Origin: Chloroflexota bacterium
GTDB taxonomy: Bacteria > Chloroflexota > Anaerolineae > J036 > Brachytrichaceae
DNA: 34,562 bases
Direction of reading: 5' to 3'
NCBI GenBank assembly: GCA_023382055.1
Contig: JAMCQN010000029.1
Coordinates: 1 to 34,562, forward strand
This document shows positions 16,469-26,344 of this stretch, in pieces; positions within the stretch are counted from its first letter, which is position 1, and every line of letters begins with the position of its first letter. Below the pieces are notes generated by a model. It was given only the letters and a program-made list of their open reading frames with translations. It was not told the DNA's origin and did not search any database. The position numbers and the translations under genes are program-made.

Positions 16469-18037
16469 CTAATCAACATATCCTAGGCTTTTCAGGCGCT
16501 CTCTAAGTTTTTGTTCCGATTGCTCGTTGTATGCGTTTATATGTTTAGTTTGACCTTTTATGTTAGAATCATCCAGTGCGATGCCGAAGTGATCCATAAT
16601 CCAGCGACTGACATCCGGAATGGCGTCAATAGCGAAAGGTGGTAGCTCGTTTGACGCGCAAACACCTATTGGCGAGTGATCGCCTGAATACGGTTTAGAA
16701 CTCGCAAAGATCATCTGTTGTGCCAGCGGGTTATGCGATCCGATTCTGATATTACGCAATGCATCATCTGCTAGACGAAAGGGTTCAATTATCAGGTCCG
16801 GCGCGCCACTTACCTCAGGGCCGTTGTAGATATTTTCACCACGATGTACACTCTTTATGACACTCTTTCCAGTTTCGTCATCACGGACATTCAGTATTTT
16901 GCTTGTTATGATTGAGATAAGATGCTCGTACTCTTGTCCAGGCATGATGATGCCTTCAGGTTCCCTGCCGCGCATGTTGATTCGTATTCCGCCTGTTTCG
17001 GCATACCAGGCACTCGTTTTTGCCCAGTCAACCTGCTGACTGAAGGTGCGCGATTCCATTTGTGCAATCAGTGATCGGTCTCTGAATAGCTTTCGCTTCA
17101 TTCTTCTAAGAAAGGAAGACTTTCTGAGTGCACGCACCAATTGCAATAACGCATTGGATTCCTGCACATTTCTTTTCTTAAAAACTAGCAGCCCCTCATG
17201 TTGTAACCAGGCATTAACATAAAATTGACGGGCGCAAGCAGTGAAACCGTGATCGGACATGACGATGACCAGTGTCTCGTTACCGGTCATGGCATGGAGA
17301 TTTCCCAGCTCTTCATCAAGTGCCACGTAATGGTCATCGATTGTATTAGAAAGAGGACTTTCAAGGTAAAAGGGGTGATTCTTGTCACCATATGCCCAGA
17401 AAAAATGCTGTAGTCTGTCAAGCTCGGTGTAAACAACTGAACCAAAATCCCAATCAAGTTTCTGCATTAACTGCCTTGCTATCTCGGTACGCTTTTTCAC
17501 CTGCCACAACATTCTCCGCACATATTGTGTTTTGTTTTCACCAGATAACAAAGGCTCGGCGTCGATGGGATAACCTTGCGCCAAAAGCTGTCTGCCCAGG
17601 CTTTTAGGAAATGTAAAGCTCGCGTCTTCACCCGGCGTCATAAGTCCGCATACAAGCCAACCATTTACGGGGCGTGCAGGGTATGCCATTGGCATATTCA
17701 ACAATGCAACTCGCTTGTTATACTTGCCGAGTGTCTCCCAGAAAAATGGTACATCGACATAGTTAGTATTGGTAAAAGCAAAATCATAAGATGCTGGGAT
17801 CTGACGCATAAAGCCGAAGACACCGTGTAAACCTGGATTAGCACCGGTTGCGAAGCTTGTCCATGCAGTGGGGCTCTCTGGGCGAATTGTGGAGTTGAGA
17901 CCTGCGAAGAACCCATGTTCAGTCATTTTCTTCAGGTTTGGAAGTTTACCTGCGCCCAGCAATCTGGAAATGATAAGCGGGTCAGCCCCATCCCAACCAA
18001 CAAAGAGAACGCGTTTTGGTTGAATGCGTTGTCCCAT
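16469..18037 (-). CDS. Alkaline phosphatase superfamily phosphodiesterase/phosphotransferase
   Basis: A 522-residue enzyme of the type I phosphodiesterase/nucleotide pyrophosphatase group. Visible metal-site residues are Asp16 in VLFVGWDGAD, Ser55 in ESPTAWTS at the nucleophile position, ELDRLQHFFW, VIVMSDHGF and YSGDHSP, giving the Asp/His ligands of two metals. No formylglycine motif (C-x-P-x-R) is present, so it is not a type I sulfatase. Relatives occur in polysaccharide loci, and their substrates are mostly unknown. No signal peptide or membrane span is seen, so it is probably cytoplasmic. The ATG at 18037 places the start just before the first strand; a GTG at 18076 would add 13 residues without a better ribosome-binding site. 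Confidence 0.83.
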   Translation of the reverse strand: MGQRIQPKRVLFVGWDGADPLIISRLLGAGKLPNLKKMTEHGFFAGLNSTIRPESPTAWTSFATGANPGLHGVFGFMRQIPASYDFAFTNTNYVDVPFFWETLGKYNKRVALLNMPMAYPARPVNGWLVCGLMTPGEDASFTFPKSLGRQLLAQGYPIDAEPLLSGENKTQYVRRMLWQVKKRTEIARQLMQKLDWDFGSVVYTELDRLQHFFWAYGDKNHPFYLESPLSNTIDDHYVALDEELGNLHAMTGNETLVIVMSDHGFTACARQFYVNAWLQHEGLLVFKKRNVQESNALLQLVRALRKSSFLRRMKRKLFRDRSLIAQMESRTFSQQVDWAKTSAWYAETGGIRINMRGREPEGIIMPGQEYEHLISIITSKILNVRDDETGKSVIKSVHRGENIYNGPEVSGAPDLIIEPFRLADDALRNIRIGSHNPLAQQMIFASSKPYSGDHSPIGVCASNELPPFAIDAIPDVSRWIMDHFGIALDDSNIKGQTKHINAYNEQSEQKLRERLKSLGYVD

Positions 18038-18094
18038 TGTGAATGTCTCTGAGTTAGACCTTATTGGCACCTTCACATGATGGTGCCATAAAAG

Positions 18095-19795
18095 TCACGC
18101 GCTGAAAGGTGATTTGACAGCCTTTATCAGGACAATATCAGTTCGACCTCCGGAGATATCCGTGAGTTTCTTCTGTTTCCTGATGAGAAGGTTTTCGGTT
18201 GTGAGTTCTGTGATGATCGATTCAACATCTCCATGAGAATCGACTTTTTCTACCACTTTACCTTCTGACATATTCCATAGATTATCAGTGCCCCGGATGA
18301 GATCCAACGTAAGCAACAGTATTCCGTCTGCTTTCAGCAGGCTGGCCATCTTGTGTATCAGAAGTTGCCGGCTGCTTCTGCGGATGTGCTCAAGTACACT
18401 GATTGAATAGACGATGTCAAACGAGTTGTTATCCAACCCGGAATCGACAATATCACAGTGCAACGACGCCACATTTGCGTCCATGGACGAATAATCCAAA
18501 TATCCCCACTCGTCCCAGTGTGGGCTCCCTGGCCCGGTGCGAATGATCGGATGATTATCTGCAGTAACAACATGAGCGCCACGCGATGCAAACCAGAGAG
18601 GTAAGGGATTTATGCCGGCGCCAACGTCGAGCATCTTTTTGCCATACACGTCGCCAGCCTCGTTGATCGCCCACGGATATTCGTGCAGCCGCCCAGGTGT
18701 CTGTGTAAAAAAACCCAGTTTCGAAGAAGAGAAATCAACCAATGTGGCTTGAAGGTCAGTAAGCTGTGATCGATCGATACCTTCAGATCGAGTGCTTTTT
18801 CGGATAGCACCCCGATATGAATTCATCCTCGCTATTACTTTGTTTAATAAATGCCGCAGGCCGAAATGCGTATTTACTTCCGGCTCTTCCGGGATACTAT
18901 TATTTTGCCATTGCATAAAAGTCTCCGTTGCTGTTGGCAGGCTAGAAATAAGTCTCGCGCGCTGGGTTCTAATCACTTCATTAATCTGGTCTATCGCCGT
19001 ATCAAACCGTGGGATTCCTAGTGGAAGAAGATCTCCGTTTTGATTCATCCGCCGGTGATAGTGATACACAAGCGGATTCATGTGGCTTACTGCTGAATAT
19101 TCACTGGGCGAAAAGTGCGTCGGAAAGTTAAGCGACAAAGGCAGTTTCTCAAATGGAAGGCCCAATTCAAGCATTGCGAAGCAAAACCCCACTTGGTCTG
19201 CGTGTTTGCGGTAGACCAAGGGTGTATCCCGTCTCTCCAGGATAAAGCGAGCCCATCTCACCCAGCTCTGAGACAGAACGCTTATCCATTGCGTTGGAAT
19301 AATATACACCCCACCATTGCAATTCATCTCAAAGGTGCTGTGTCTGGAAAAATCGGTCCTAGCATTACGCGGTCTAGCTGTTATGCCCGTAGCTGCGTAT
19401 AAACGCCTGATGACATCTAGGGGCGGGTTGGGATAATCCGCAATTTTGGCGCGGATTGCATTGGTGTTGAGCCAGGGGCGAATATCTTTGGAGAAGGCAA
19501 TATCCGTGTCACAGAGCACTACACAGTTAGCCTGCCGTAGTTCGGGCGTGCCGAGTTGGACAAGCTTATTGCAGAAAGCGGCTTCACCTTCCCCGAATCT
19601 GTCAACCATATGAAAGGTGATGCCCAAATAGTCTAGTATTTGGCTAAACGCCAAGTCACCGCCTTTGATTATGTGAATGATAATCTCGTCACGATCAGCA
19701 GTCCCGCTCGCCAGAAGAGTCCATAACCAGTTTAAGGCTTGAAGCTTGTAAATTGCTTTGTTATCTACAACGCAAGAGAAATAATGATCATGCAT
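18095..19795 (-). CDS. Glycosyltransferase-methyltransferase fusion protein
   Basis: A 566-residue two-domain protein. Residues ~1-280 look like a GT-A glycosyltransferase. They contain VVLCDTDIAF (DTD at 96-98, the metal/nucleotide-sugar site as in GT8-like enzymes), then CNGGVYIIP (159-167), a product-side GG motif, and YHYH at 244-247 as a possible third metal ligand. After a linker, residues ~350-566 are a class I methyltransferase with MLDVGAGINPLPLWF (388 onward), VVTADNH and VYSISVLEHIRRSSR. The fusion suggests that one enzyme adds a sugar and methylates the same glycan, perhaps as a cap. The first half is divergent, so the GT8 link is tentative. It is 57 bases upstream of the AlkP gene on the same strand, probably in one operon. 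Confidence 0.75.
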   Translation of the reverse strand: MHDHYFSCVVDNKAIYKLQALNWLWTLLASGTADRDEIIIHIIKGGDLAFSQILDYLGITFHMVDRFGEGEAAFCNKLVQLGTPELRQANCVVLCDTDIAFSKDIRPWLNTNAIRAKIADYPNPPLDVIRRLYAATGITARPRNARTDFSRHSTFEMNCNGGVYIIPTQWISVLSQSWVRWARFILERRDTPLVYRKHADQVGFCFAMLELGLPFEKLPLSLNFPTHFSPSEYSAVSHMNPLVYHYHRRMNQNGDLLPLGIPRFDTAIDQINEVIRTQRARLISSLPTATETFMQWQNNSIPEEPEVNTHFGLRHLLNKVIARMNSYRGAIRKSTRSEGIDRSQLTDLQATLVDFSSSKLGFFTQTPGRLHEYPWAINEAGDVYGKKMLDVGAGINPLPLWFASRGAHVVTADNHPIIRTGPGSPHWDEWGYLDYSSMDANVASLHCDIVDSGLDNNSFDIVYSISVLEHIRRSSRQLLIHKMASLLKADGILLLTLDLIRGTDNLWNMSEGKVVEKVDSHGDVESIITELTTENLLIRKQKKLTDISGGRTDIVLIKAVKSPFSA

Positions 19796-19878
19796 GCCTG
19801 ATTCAACTTCCGCGTTATCTATCTGTGAACAGATGGCTTATGCATCCATAGCGAAAACTCTGGTGCGCTAATGAATTA

Positions 19879-20910
19879 CTATTGTGTCCACGAAGGGTTA
19901 CGGAAATTTACGTTATCTGGCGTGATTCGCGTGACATTGGAGCCATCTGCGCTCATTATGTAGAGTTGCCATTTCTCATAATCACTGTGTCTGCCACTGT
20001 AAATGACATATCCATTCCCTGCCCATGTCCCCTGCGAAAACTGCCCGTTGCCGTGCGTAATCGTGTGAAAGCCACTTCCGTCAGCATTTACTATTGCTAG
20101 GTGGTAGTCTAAAGAACCGAATAACTGAATACCGAACAAGATGGACTTGCCATCCGGGGAGTATCTGGGCCTCAATAAGGCGCTGTCCTTGACTGTCAAG
20201 AGGAGTTTTACAGCGCTGCCATCATTTTTCATGGTGTACAGGGCGTAATTTCCGGTACGGTCGGACGAAAAAATGATGGTAGAGCCATCTGGCGACCAGG
20301 ATGCTGTGATATCGTTAGAAGAGCCATCGGTTAATGCCTTCTCATTTGAGCCATCGATATTGGAGACGAAAATCTTCATTTTCCCGTCGCGATTGCTATG
20401 ATTAATAACTAAACTACCGTCAGGACTGATTGCAGGCGAGTAATTCCCGCCAGTGCCATGAACTGCGGAAACCAAGGACTGTTCGGATCCATCGCTTTTC
20501 ATGCGGTAAATACTCAGATCACCGCTACCACTTCTTCCGCTATTAAAGACTAAGAACTGGCCATTGTAAGACCAGAAAGGCTCTGCATCGCCGGGGGCAG
20601 GTGATGTTGTTAATTGCGTAATTTTGCCGGAAGTAAGATCTAAAAATCCAATCTCAAATACACCCGACGGATCATAGGCGAAAGCAAGCTTGCCTCCAAT
20701 CTTTGAAGTTACAGGAATAGAATTAACGATCGGTGTTCCTACTGCGACCGGGTTTATCGTTGGTGAAATGAGGGTCGCAATGACATGGAGGGTAGGGGTA
20801 GTAACCAAGGGAACCTGCGGACTGGATAAGGGCTTATCAGGCTGAGCATTCTTGGTACAAGCTGATAAAAGAATGAGATATAAAACGAGCCATTTGCAGT
20901 ATTTAATCAA
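19879..20910 (-). CDS. Lipoprotein with PD40/TolB-like beta-propeller
   Basis: About 343 residues. The N-terminal hydrophobic segment ends in the lipobox LLSAC, so the mature protein is lipid-anchored outside the membrane. It is followed by a Pro/Thr-rich stretch. Five to six PD40 blades then follow, each with a 'SPDGS..I.FSSDR.G...LY.M..DGS' pattern. Propellers of this type usually serve as protein-binding scaffolds; no catalytic residues are seen. Start choice: GGAGG (20917-20921) directly abuts ATG 20916 but is 6 bases from TTG 20910, so TTG is preferred. ATGs at 20916 and 20970 remain possible. It is the first gene of the minus-strand run in the island. No function is proposed. Confidence 0.78.
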   Translation of the reverse strand: MIKYCKWLVLYLILLSACTKNAQPDKPLSSPQVPLVTTPTLHVIATLISPTINPVAVGTPIVNSIPVTSKIGGKLAFAYDPSGVFEIGFLDLTSGKITQLTTSPAPGDAEPFWSYNGQFLVFNSGRSGSGDLSIYRMKSDGSEQSLVSAVHGTGGNYSPAISPDGSLVINHSNRDGKMKIFVSNIDGSNEKALTDGSSNDITASWSPDGSTIIFSSDRTGNYALYTMKNDGSAVKLLLTVKDSALLRPRYSPDGKSILFGIQLFGSLDYHLAIVNADGSGFHTITHGNGQFSQGTWAGNGYVIYSGRHSDYEKWQLYIMSADGSNVTRITPDNVNFRNPSWTQ

Positions 20911-20916
20911 CGACAT

Positions 20917-20921
20917 CCTCC
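20917..20921 (-). promoter_or_regulatory. Ribosome-binding site favouring a TTG start
   Basis: GGAGG immediately precedes an in-frame ATG, too close for initiation there, and is spaced 6 bases from the TTG at 20910. Confidence 0.55.
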
Positions 20922-21056
20922 GCTTGAAGGTCAAGATAAACCCAGTTGTGTGTGTGCCGAGGCAATTCATGGGTTAAAGGCAAGGTTTTAGGATATCGTG
21001 TGACATCTCGTGATGTAAGAATAGACATCCGATCAGCGCCACATGCATATCTTGAC

Positions 21057-21281
21057 ATGGTCAATCAGTATAAGCCCGACCGAAAGCGATGGATCAATTT
21101 CGTTAAAGTCATAGCGATTTTCTCAGTTGCGCTTATTCATACCGCATCACCATGGTTCAATAGATATAGGAAAGAATCAACTTTTGTTTGGCAAATTGCG
21201 AACATCTATGATTCGGTCATAAGACCATCCGTGCCGTTATTCTTTATGGATACAGGTTACTTCCTGTTGAACAAACCGCAT
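21057..21281 (+). pseudogene. Truncated acyltransferase (Acyltransferase_3 family) remnant
   Basis: From ATG 21057 the frame encodes RWINFVKVIAIFSVALIHT, then VIRPSVPLFFMDTGYFLLNK. This is the first ~75 residues of an O-acetyl/acyl transferase of the OafA/WecH-type membrane family, including the first helix with its catalytic-type His and the second helix. A complete member has about 330-380 residues and ten helices. After LLNK the frame runs antisense into the 3' end of the FkbM gene and the similarity stops, so the rest was lost at a junction near 21278-21285. This is decay or a recombination scar inside the polysaccharide island. Such enzymes normally acetylate surface glycans. Confidence 0.75.
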
Positions 21282-22190
21282 CTACTTTGTGAAAAGGATG
21301 TTATCAAATTCCCCGCTATAGCCAATTTCATCAAAAAAGATGTCAAGCGTGTAGATCGGATATCTTACAAAACGCCCTCTGCGAATTACCCAGTAACTGG
21401 ACCACAATTCGCTACAGATGTTGCAGAACTGCTGCTGTGACATCCCTGACCGCAGAATGCCATATGGCCAGAATTCAGATAAAACAGAAATATCGCCAGA
21501 AAGCAGTCGCTTGGCGCCTAGAAAGACAAAGCCTTCATGGCCTTGTACGTCAATCCACATCAATGAGATATCCTGCTTGAATTCGTTTGGCAGGTTCTCG
21601 ACGATATTATCAATACAGTCGGACTCGACCTGAATAACTTTCCGGCGTGATTCCCCCTGAAGTTCTGGTGCGTTTATTAAGCCTGATATCTGTCTTATCC
21701 TGTGATCCCCATAATTGGTGTCGCTCAGCTCCAATGAAACCACCGTTTTGGTATCAGTTACCGCATACGGTAAACAGACTATGCTTTTGCTTAACCTGTT
21801 CTGCTCGATATTGCGCAACATTAAGGAGAAGTTTCGCGGTTCAGGTTCAATAGCAATCGCTTTACTGAATTCGCCTGTATACAGCATTCCTATTGATATA
21901 ACCCCATTATTGGCGCCAACGTCCAATACAGTCCCACTGCCCTTTGGCGGGCACTTGCCAATACTTCGCAGCAGGGCGGTTACCTTTGTTGCAACAACAA
22001 GCTCATGTTGATGTTTGCAGAAGAGATTCCTCCCGACAGCATCGTCTACTTCTAGTGATAGGGTGAAAATGCCTTGCTTGGTGGAAAGGGTCAATGACTT
22101 GCGAAATCGTCTGTTGATCTCCCACAAAACCAATCGATATTCATAATAAGATCGCCTAAAGAAACTTCTAATGAGCCTGGTTAAACGCAT
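21282..22190 (-). CDS. FkbM family methyltransferase
   Basis: A 302-residue SAM-dependent methyltransferase. VLDVGANNGVISIGML is motif I, AIAIEPEPRNFSLMLRNI the second SAM-binding strand, and LMWIDVQGHEGFVFLGA the FkbM signature (IDVQGxE). Members O-methylate sugars of exopolysaccharides, glycolipids or macrolides. The start at 22190 is favoured by GAGGGAG (22196-22202) with a 5-base spacer; upstream ATG and TTG codons at 22220 and 22232 lack this support. The stop codon coincides with the point where the truncated acyltransferase on the other strand breaks off, marking a recombination junction. The DUF6541-type gene lies just upstream on the same strand. Confidence 0.88.
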   Translation of the reverse strand: MRLTRLIRSFFRRSYYEYRLVLWEINRRFRKSLTLSTKQGIFTLSLEVDDAVGRNLFCKHQHELVVATKVTALLRSIGKCPPKGSGTVLDVGANNGVISIGMLYTGEFSKAIAIEPEPRNFSLMLRNIEQNRLSKSIVCLPYAVTDTKTVVSLELSDTNYGDHRIRQISGLINAPELQGESRRKVIQVESDCIDNIVENLPNEFKQDISLMWIDVQGHEGFVFLGAKRLLSGDISVLSEFWPYGILRSGMSQQQFCNICSELWSSYWVIRRGRFVRYPIYTLDIFFDEIGYSGEFDNILFTK

Positions 22191-22195
22191 CAAAT

Positions 22196-22202
22196 CTCCC
22201 TC
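22196..22202 (-). promoter_or_regulatory. Ribosome-binding site that decides the FkbM start
   Basis: GAGGGAG on the minus strand, 5 bases before the ATG at 22190. Confidence 0.7.
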
Positions 22203-22232
22203 GTGGACTGTTGCTGTCATCAATTCGAACAA

Positions 22233-24173
22233 CTAGCTCCCCACCTCCACTAACACCGCATCGCCAACCCGGTGCAACACCCGCAGCCCCGGATTCCTGA
22301 GCAACTGTTCGATCAGCGCCGCATGATTCACCTCGCCATCAGCCTCCGACCATGTCAGTGGTTTCGCCCCGATGTAGAAATACCTGTACCCCTGTGCCGC
22401 CAGCCATTCTGTCGACGACGGCAATGACATATCGCGTGTGTACAGATCTTTTGTAACCGAAAGCCTGCTGTCCTGGTTGCGTTGTACGCCGGTCATCTCC
22501 TGCTCCGCCGCCATAAACATGAGATTCGTGCGGTGGCCGGTGTAGAACGGGATCCACCAACCGGCATCGCGCCCTACGGTAAAGTTTTTGAATGCGATAA
22601 ACCCCGGCGCCGCGATCTTCTCACCCGGTGGCACGTTCTCCCTGATCCACGCCATCATCTGCACATCATCGGGCAGTACGAAGATCGAACCGAGAGGCAG
22701 CGGCGGCAGTTGATTCGCTCCAAACCATACAAGCCCGAAACAAGCCAGCGCCGCCGCGTAATGCGTCACCTGGGAGCGGCTCGCCAGCATCTCTGCCAGC
22801 GCGCCGGCCGCCGCACCGATCAGCCCCGCCGCCGCGATATACGTCGATAGCGACAGATGAAACTCGTCCACCAGCCCGGCGCGGTTGATGCCCACAAGGC
22901 GCGGATTCATGGCGATGAGGCACAGACCCATGCCGGCGACAAACCACAGGCCGTCCCGTCGCTTAACGATCAATACGATGACGCCCGCCAGCGCAGCCAG
23001 CCAGATGGCGGCGGCATCGTTGTCGAAACCGGACTGTGACAGCCTGACGAGTAGCGGCGCCTGCTGATTGCCCACTGCAGGGCTGAGGTTCAACTCTGTG
23101 CTGGCGATTCTTTGTACGCTTGTTCCCAGTGTGCTCTGCACGATGTCCCATCCGCGCGCCATGAACACGAGCAGCGCGATTCCCGCGATGACGCCGGCGC
23201 GGCCGAGCGAGGACATGACAGCGTAGCGGAGATCGCGCCGTTTGGCGTACCATCCGATTGCTCGGAAAATAACCAGCGCCGCGCTCAGCGCCACAAACAG
23301 CACAGCGACCTTGTATTGCGCCATCCCCACACCGGCGATCACCAGCGGCAACACGAGCAGGTAAGCGAGGTTCTCTTTACGGCGCGGCGAGGCCAGATAA
23401 TAGGACAGCAACACCAGCGCCGCGAGCAGGATAATGTGTCCGGTCAGTTGGGTGTAGCGGCCCCAGAAAACGAAGTAATACGGATTCGACGAGATGAAAC
23501 CACCGACGATGACAGCGACGCCGCCGCCCCAGACGCTCCTCGTCCACAGCCTTGCCAGCGCATACAGACCCATCACGGCGCAGAAATTGGCGATCTGTCC
23601 CATCATGAGCACCGCGAACTCCGCGCTGATCCCGCGCATCCAGGCGTACATCGTCGTGAATGCATGGAAGCCGAAATGATAGGTAAATGTATTGACATCC
23701 GCGTAGGGTTGCCAGGAATGAAACAATCCGCCATTCTCAAGCATCAGTTGCACGATGATCGTATGATGCACGGAATCGCCCCACATAGGCGCGACCAACC
23801 CGTTTATCGTATAGAGGCGATTGGCCAGCAGAATCACAGTCACGCCCGCGAGTGCGATATAGGCCACCTTGTCGGCAGTCCAGTGCAGGCGCGGGATTTT
23901 GGGCAGCGGATAAAGCAGCGACGCGGCTGCTAACAGGGTGATCAACCAGGGTGTCCACCAGCCCAGCTTTATCCCCAGCTTGTAGCAGAAGGTGAATAGC
24001 ACCACGTAGAGCGCAATACTGACACCCGGTGCGATAAATAGCCGAGATAATCCGTCAATACGCCGGAACGCTGCGAACCGGTTGAGGAAGGCGAGTCCCG
24101 GCATGTACGCGACGACTAACGCAATGCTCACCGCGACCAGCGCCCCTGGCAGCTGGGTCAGTACATCTTTCAT
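22233..24173 (-). CDS. Multi-spanning membrane protein, DUF6541/GT-C-like
   Basis: A 646-residue protein with about twelve or more hydrophobic segments over the first ~500 residues and a short soluble C-terminus. The loop APMWGDSVHHTI (128-139, Asp133) followed by WQPYADVNTFTYHFGFHA is characteristic of DUF6541-type membrane proteins. These resemble GT-C glycosyltransferases, in which an acidic residue in the first outer loop is catalytic. The C-terminal part (WIRENVPPGEKIAAP and YRYFYIGA) matches the soluble tail of such proteins. Composition is high-GC again, so this gene belongs to the chromosome backbone beside the island. It is divergent from sat across 67 bases. A lipid-linked sugar transferase is the best guess, not proven. 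Confidence 0.7.
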   Translation of the reverse strand: MKDVLTQLPGALVAVSIALVVAYMPGLAFLNRFAAFRRIDGLSRLFIAPGVSIALYVVLFTFCYKLGIKLGWWTPWLITLLAAASLLYPLPKIPRLHWTADKVAYIALAGVTVILLANRLYTINGLVAPMWGDSVHHTIIVQLMLENGGLFHSWQPYADVNTFTYHFGFHAFTTMYAWMRGISAEFAVLMMGQIANFCAVMGLYALARLWTRSVWGGGVAVIVGGFISSNPYYFVFWGRYTQLTGHIILLAALVLLSYYLASPRRKENLAYLLVLPLVIAGVGMAQYKVAVLFVALSAALVIFRAIGWYAKRRDLRYAVMSSLGRAGVIAGIALLVFMARGWDIVQSTLGTSVQRIASTELNLSPAVGNQQAPLLVRLSQSGFDNDAAAIWLAALAGVIVLIVKRRDGLWFVAGMGLCLIAMNPRLVGINRAGLVDEFHLSLSTYIAAAGLIGAAAGALAEMLASRSQVTHYAAALACFGLVWFGANQLPPLPLGSIFVLPDDVQMMAWIRENVPPGEKIAAPGFIAFKNFTVGRDAGWWIPFYTGHRTNLMFMAAEQEMTGVQRNQDSRLSVTKDLYTRDMSLPSSTEWLAAQGYRYFYIGAKPLTWSEADGEVNHAALIEQLLRNPGLRVLHRVGDAVLVEVGS

Positions 24174-24240
24174 TTAGCGATATTCCACCCGTCGAGTATA
24201 CTTGTTTGCCGAGAAGCCCTAGGAATCACTAATATCAGAA

Positions 24241-25416
24241 ATGCAAACCAATTCCCAAATTCCCCCGCACGGTGGCGTACTCGTCAACCGTGTCCCAGAC
24301 GATGACGCGCGCGCCGCAGCCCGTGAGCGCGCCGCGACTCTCATAAAAATCCCGCTGCCGCCCGTCAATCTCGCCGATCTTGAACTGATCGCCGCCGGAA
24401 TCGTATCGCCCTTGACCGGCTTCATGCGCCGCGACGATTACACCCGCGTCGTCAAGGAGATGCATCTCGCCTCCGGCCTGGTTTGGTCGATACCGATCAC
24501 GCTGGCGGTGACCACCGAGCAGGCTGCGTCCATACGCGAAGGGCAGGAGGTCGCGCTGTGCGAAGGTCATGACGTCCTTGCCGTCATGACGGTGGCCGAG
24601 AAATACCCCTACGATAAGGAAGTTGAGGCGCGCGAGGTGTATCGCACCACCGAGGAAGCCCATCCCGGCGTGGCGCGCGTCTATCGCCAGGGCGACGTGC
24701 TGCTGGGCGGCGACATCTGGCTGGTCGACTGGCCGAGCGCGAAACTCAACGAGTTCCCCGAGCGGCGTTTCACCCCGGCGCAGACGCGCGCCATGTTCGC
24801 CGAACGAGGCTGGCGCCGCGTGGTGGGTTTCCAGACCCGCAATCCCATCCACCGCGCGCATGAGTACATTCAGAAAACGGCGCTGGAAATCGTGGACGGT
24901 CTGTTCATCAACCCGCTGGTTGGCGAGACAAAAGCTGACGACATCCCCGCCGACGTGCGCATGCAGAGCTATGACACCCTGCTGAAGAGCTACTACCCGG
25001 CTGATCGCGTCGTGCTGGGCGTATTCCCGGCTGCGATGCGCTATGCCGGCCCGCGCGAGGCGATCTTCCATGCCATGTGCCGCAAGAACTACGGTTGCAC
25101 CCACTTCATCGTGGGGCGCGACCATGCCGGCGTGGGCAAGTACTACGGCACCTACGATGCGCAGCGCATCTTCGACGAATTCAGCCCTGAGGAGATCGGC
25201 ATCACGCCGCTGTACTTCGAGAACACCTTCCACTGCCGCAAGTGCGGAGGCATCGTCAGCGCCAAGACCTGCCCGCACGGCCCGGAGGATCGGCTGAGCC
25301 TGAGCGGCACGCAGGTGCGCCAGATGCTCGAACAGGGCCACCCGCTGCCGCCGGAGTTTACCCGCCCCGAAGTCAGCCAGGTTTTGATTGACGGCCTGCG
25401 CCGCCGCAACGGCTGA
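24241..25416 (+). CDS. sat: Sulfate adenylyltransferase
   Basis: A 391-residue homomeric ATP sulfurylase, which makes adenosine 5'-phosphosulfate (APS) from ATP and sulfate. The PUA-like N-terminal domain contains SPLTGFM. The catalytic domain has [11 protein letters not shown] (198 onward, the ATP/sulfate site) and [12 protein letters not shown] (292 onward). The zinc-type cluster Cys332, Cys335, Cys344, His346 is typical of the Gram-positive/Chloroflexi and sulfur-oxidiser forms rather than CysD/CysN. Length is normal. A -10-like TATACT at 24197-24202 lies in the gap to the divergent gene. It is followed after 45 bases by cysC, so the pair makes PAPS. No APS reductase or sulfite reductase lies nearby. 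Confidence 0.95.
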   Translation: MQTNSQIPPHGGVLVNRVPDDDARAAARERAATLIKIPLPPVNLADLELIAAGIVSPLTGFMRRDDYTRVVKEMHLASGLVWSIPITLAVTTEQAASIREGQEVALCEGHDVLAVMTVAEKYPYDKEVEAREVYRTTEEAHPGVARVYRQGDVLLGGDIWLVDWPSAKLNEFPERRFTPAQTRAMFAERGWRRVVGFQTRNPIHRAHEYIQKTALEIVDGLFINPLVGETKADDIPADVRMQSYDTLLKSYYPADRVVLGVFPAAMRYAGPREAIFHAMCRKNYGCTHFIVGRDHAGVGKYYGTYDAQRIFDEFSPEEIGITPLYFENTFHCRKCGGIVSAKTCPHGPEDRLSLSGTQVRQMLEQGHPLPPEFTRPEVSQVLIDGLRRRNG

Positions 25417-25461
25417 ATCATCCACCATCTCAAACATACATCTGAAATCAAGAACTGAATC

Positions 25462-25984
<523 letters not shown>

Positions 25985-25995
<11 letters not shown>

Positions 25996-26305
25996 ACAAT
26001 TGGTTCGCCAGCGCCTCGCCCTGCTGGGGCACATAGATCGCGCCGTACTGCGCCTCGAACTTCTCGATGTTTTCCTGCAGCGCCCGCAGCAGGAGCTTGG
26101 CGTGCATCGGTGTCATCACCACGCGCGCGCCGACTTTGGCGCTGGGCATGTTGGGCAGTATGCGCGCAAAGTCCAGGATGAATTCAGACGGCGAATGCTG
26201 GATCACCACGAAATTGGAGTACACGGCGTCCAGTTGCGGCGGCAACTCAATCTGGATCTGCTGGGGCTGAGGTTGTGGTTGAGTTGGATTCTGTTGCTGA
26301 GCCAT
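25985..26305 (-). CDS. DUF3467 family protein
   Basis: A 106-residue protein. A Gln/Pro-rich N-terminus (residues 2-18) is followed by the DUF3467 core: [25 protein letters not shown], then [25 protein letters not shown]. The family is widespread in bacteria, its function is unknown, and its fold is thought to be small alpha/beta. The start at 26305 (MAQQQNP) matches the family; the frame is open for 30 more codons that run through a hairpin and are unlikely to be translated. It follows ssb on the same strand and overlaps the end of cysC on the other. Confidence 0.85.
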
Positions 26306-26344
26306 TTCTACCGCCTGTAAAACAAGATGGTTGCATTGAAATCT

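Noticed and set aside
16469..18037. AlkP-superfamily enzyme as a sulfatase linked to sat-cysC
   Set aside because: The formylglycine motif of type I sulfatases is missing; the nucleophile position is Ser in ESPTAWTS.
18066..18087. Hairpin GGCACC/GGTGCC upstream of the AlkP gene as a terminator
   Set aside because: Only six pairs with a 10-base loop and no T run on either strand.
21282..21440. C-terminal extension of the acyltransferase fragment
   Set aside because: These codons are antisense to the conserved end of the FkbM gene and show no acyltransferase similarity.
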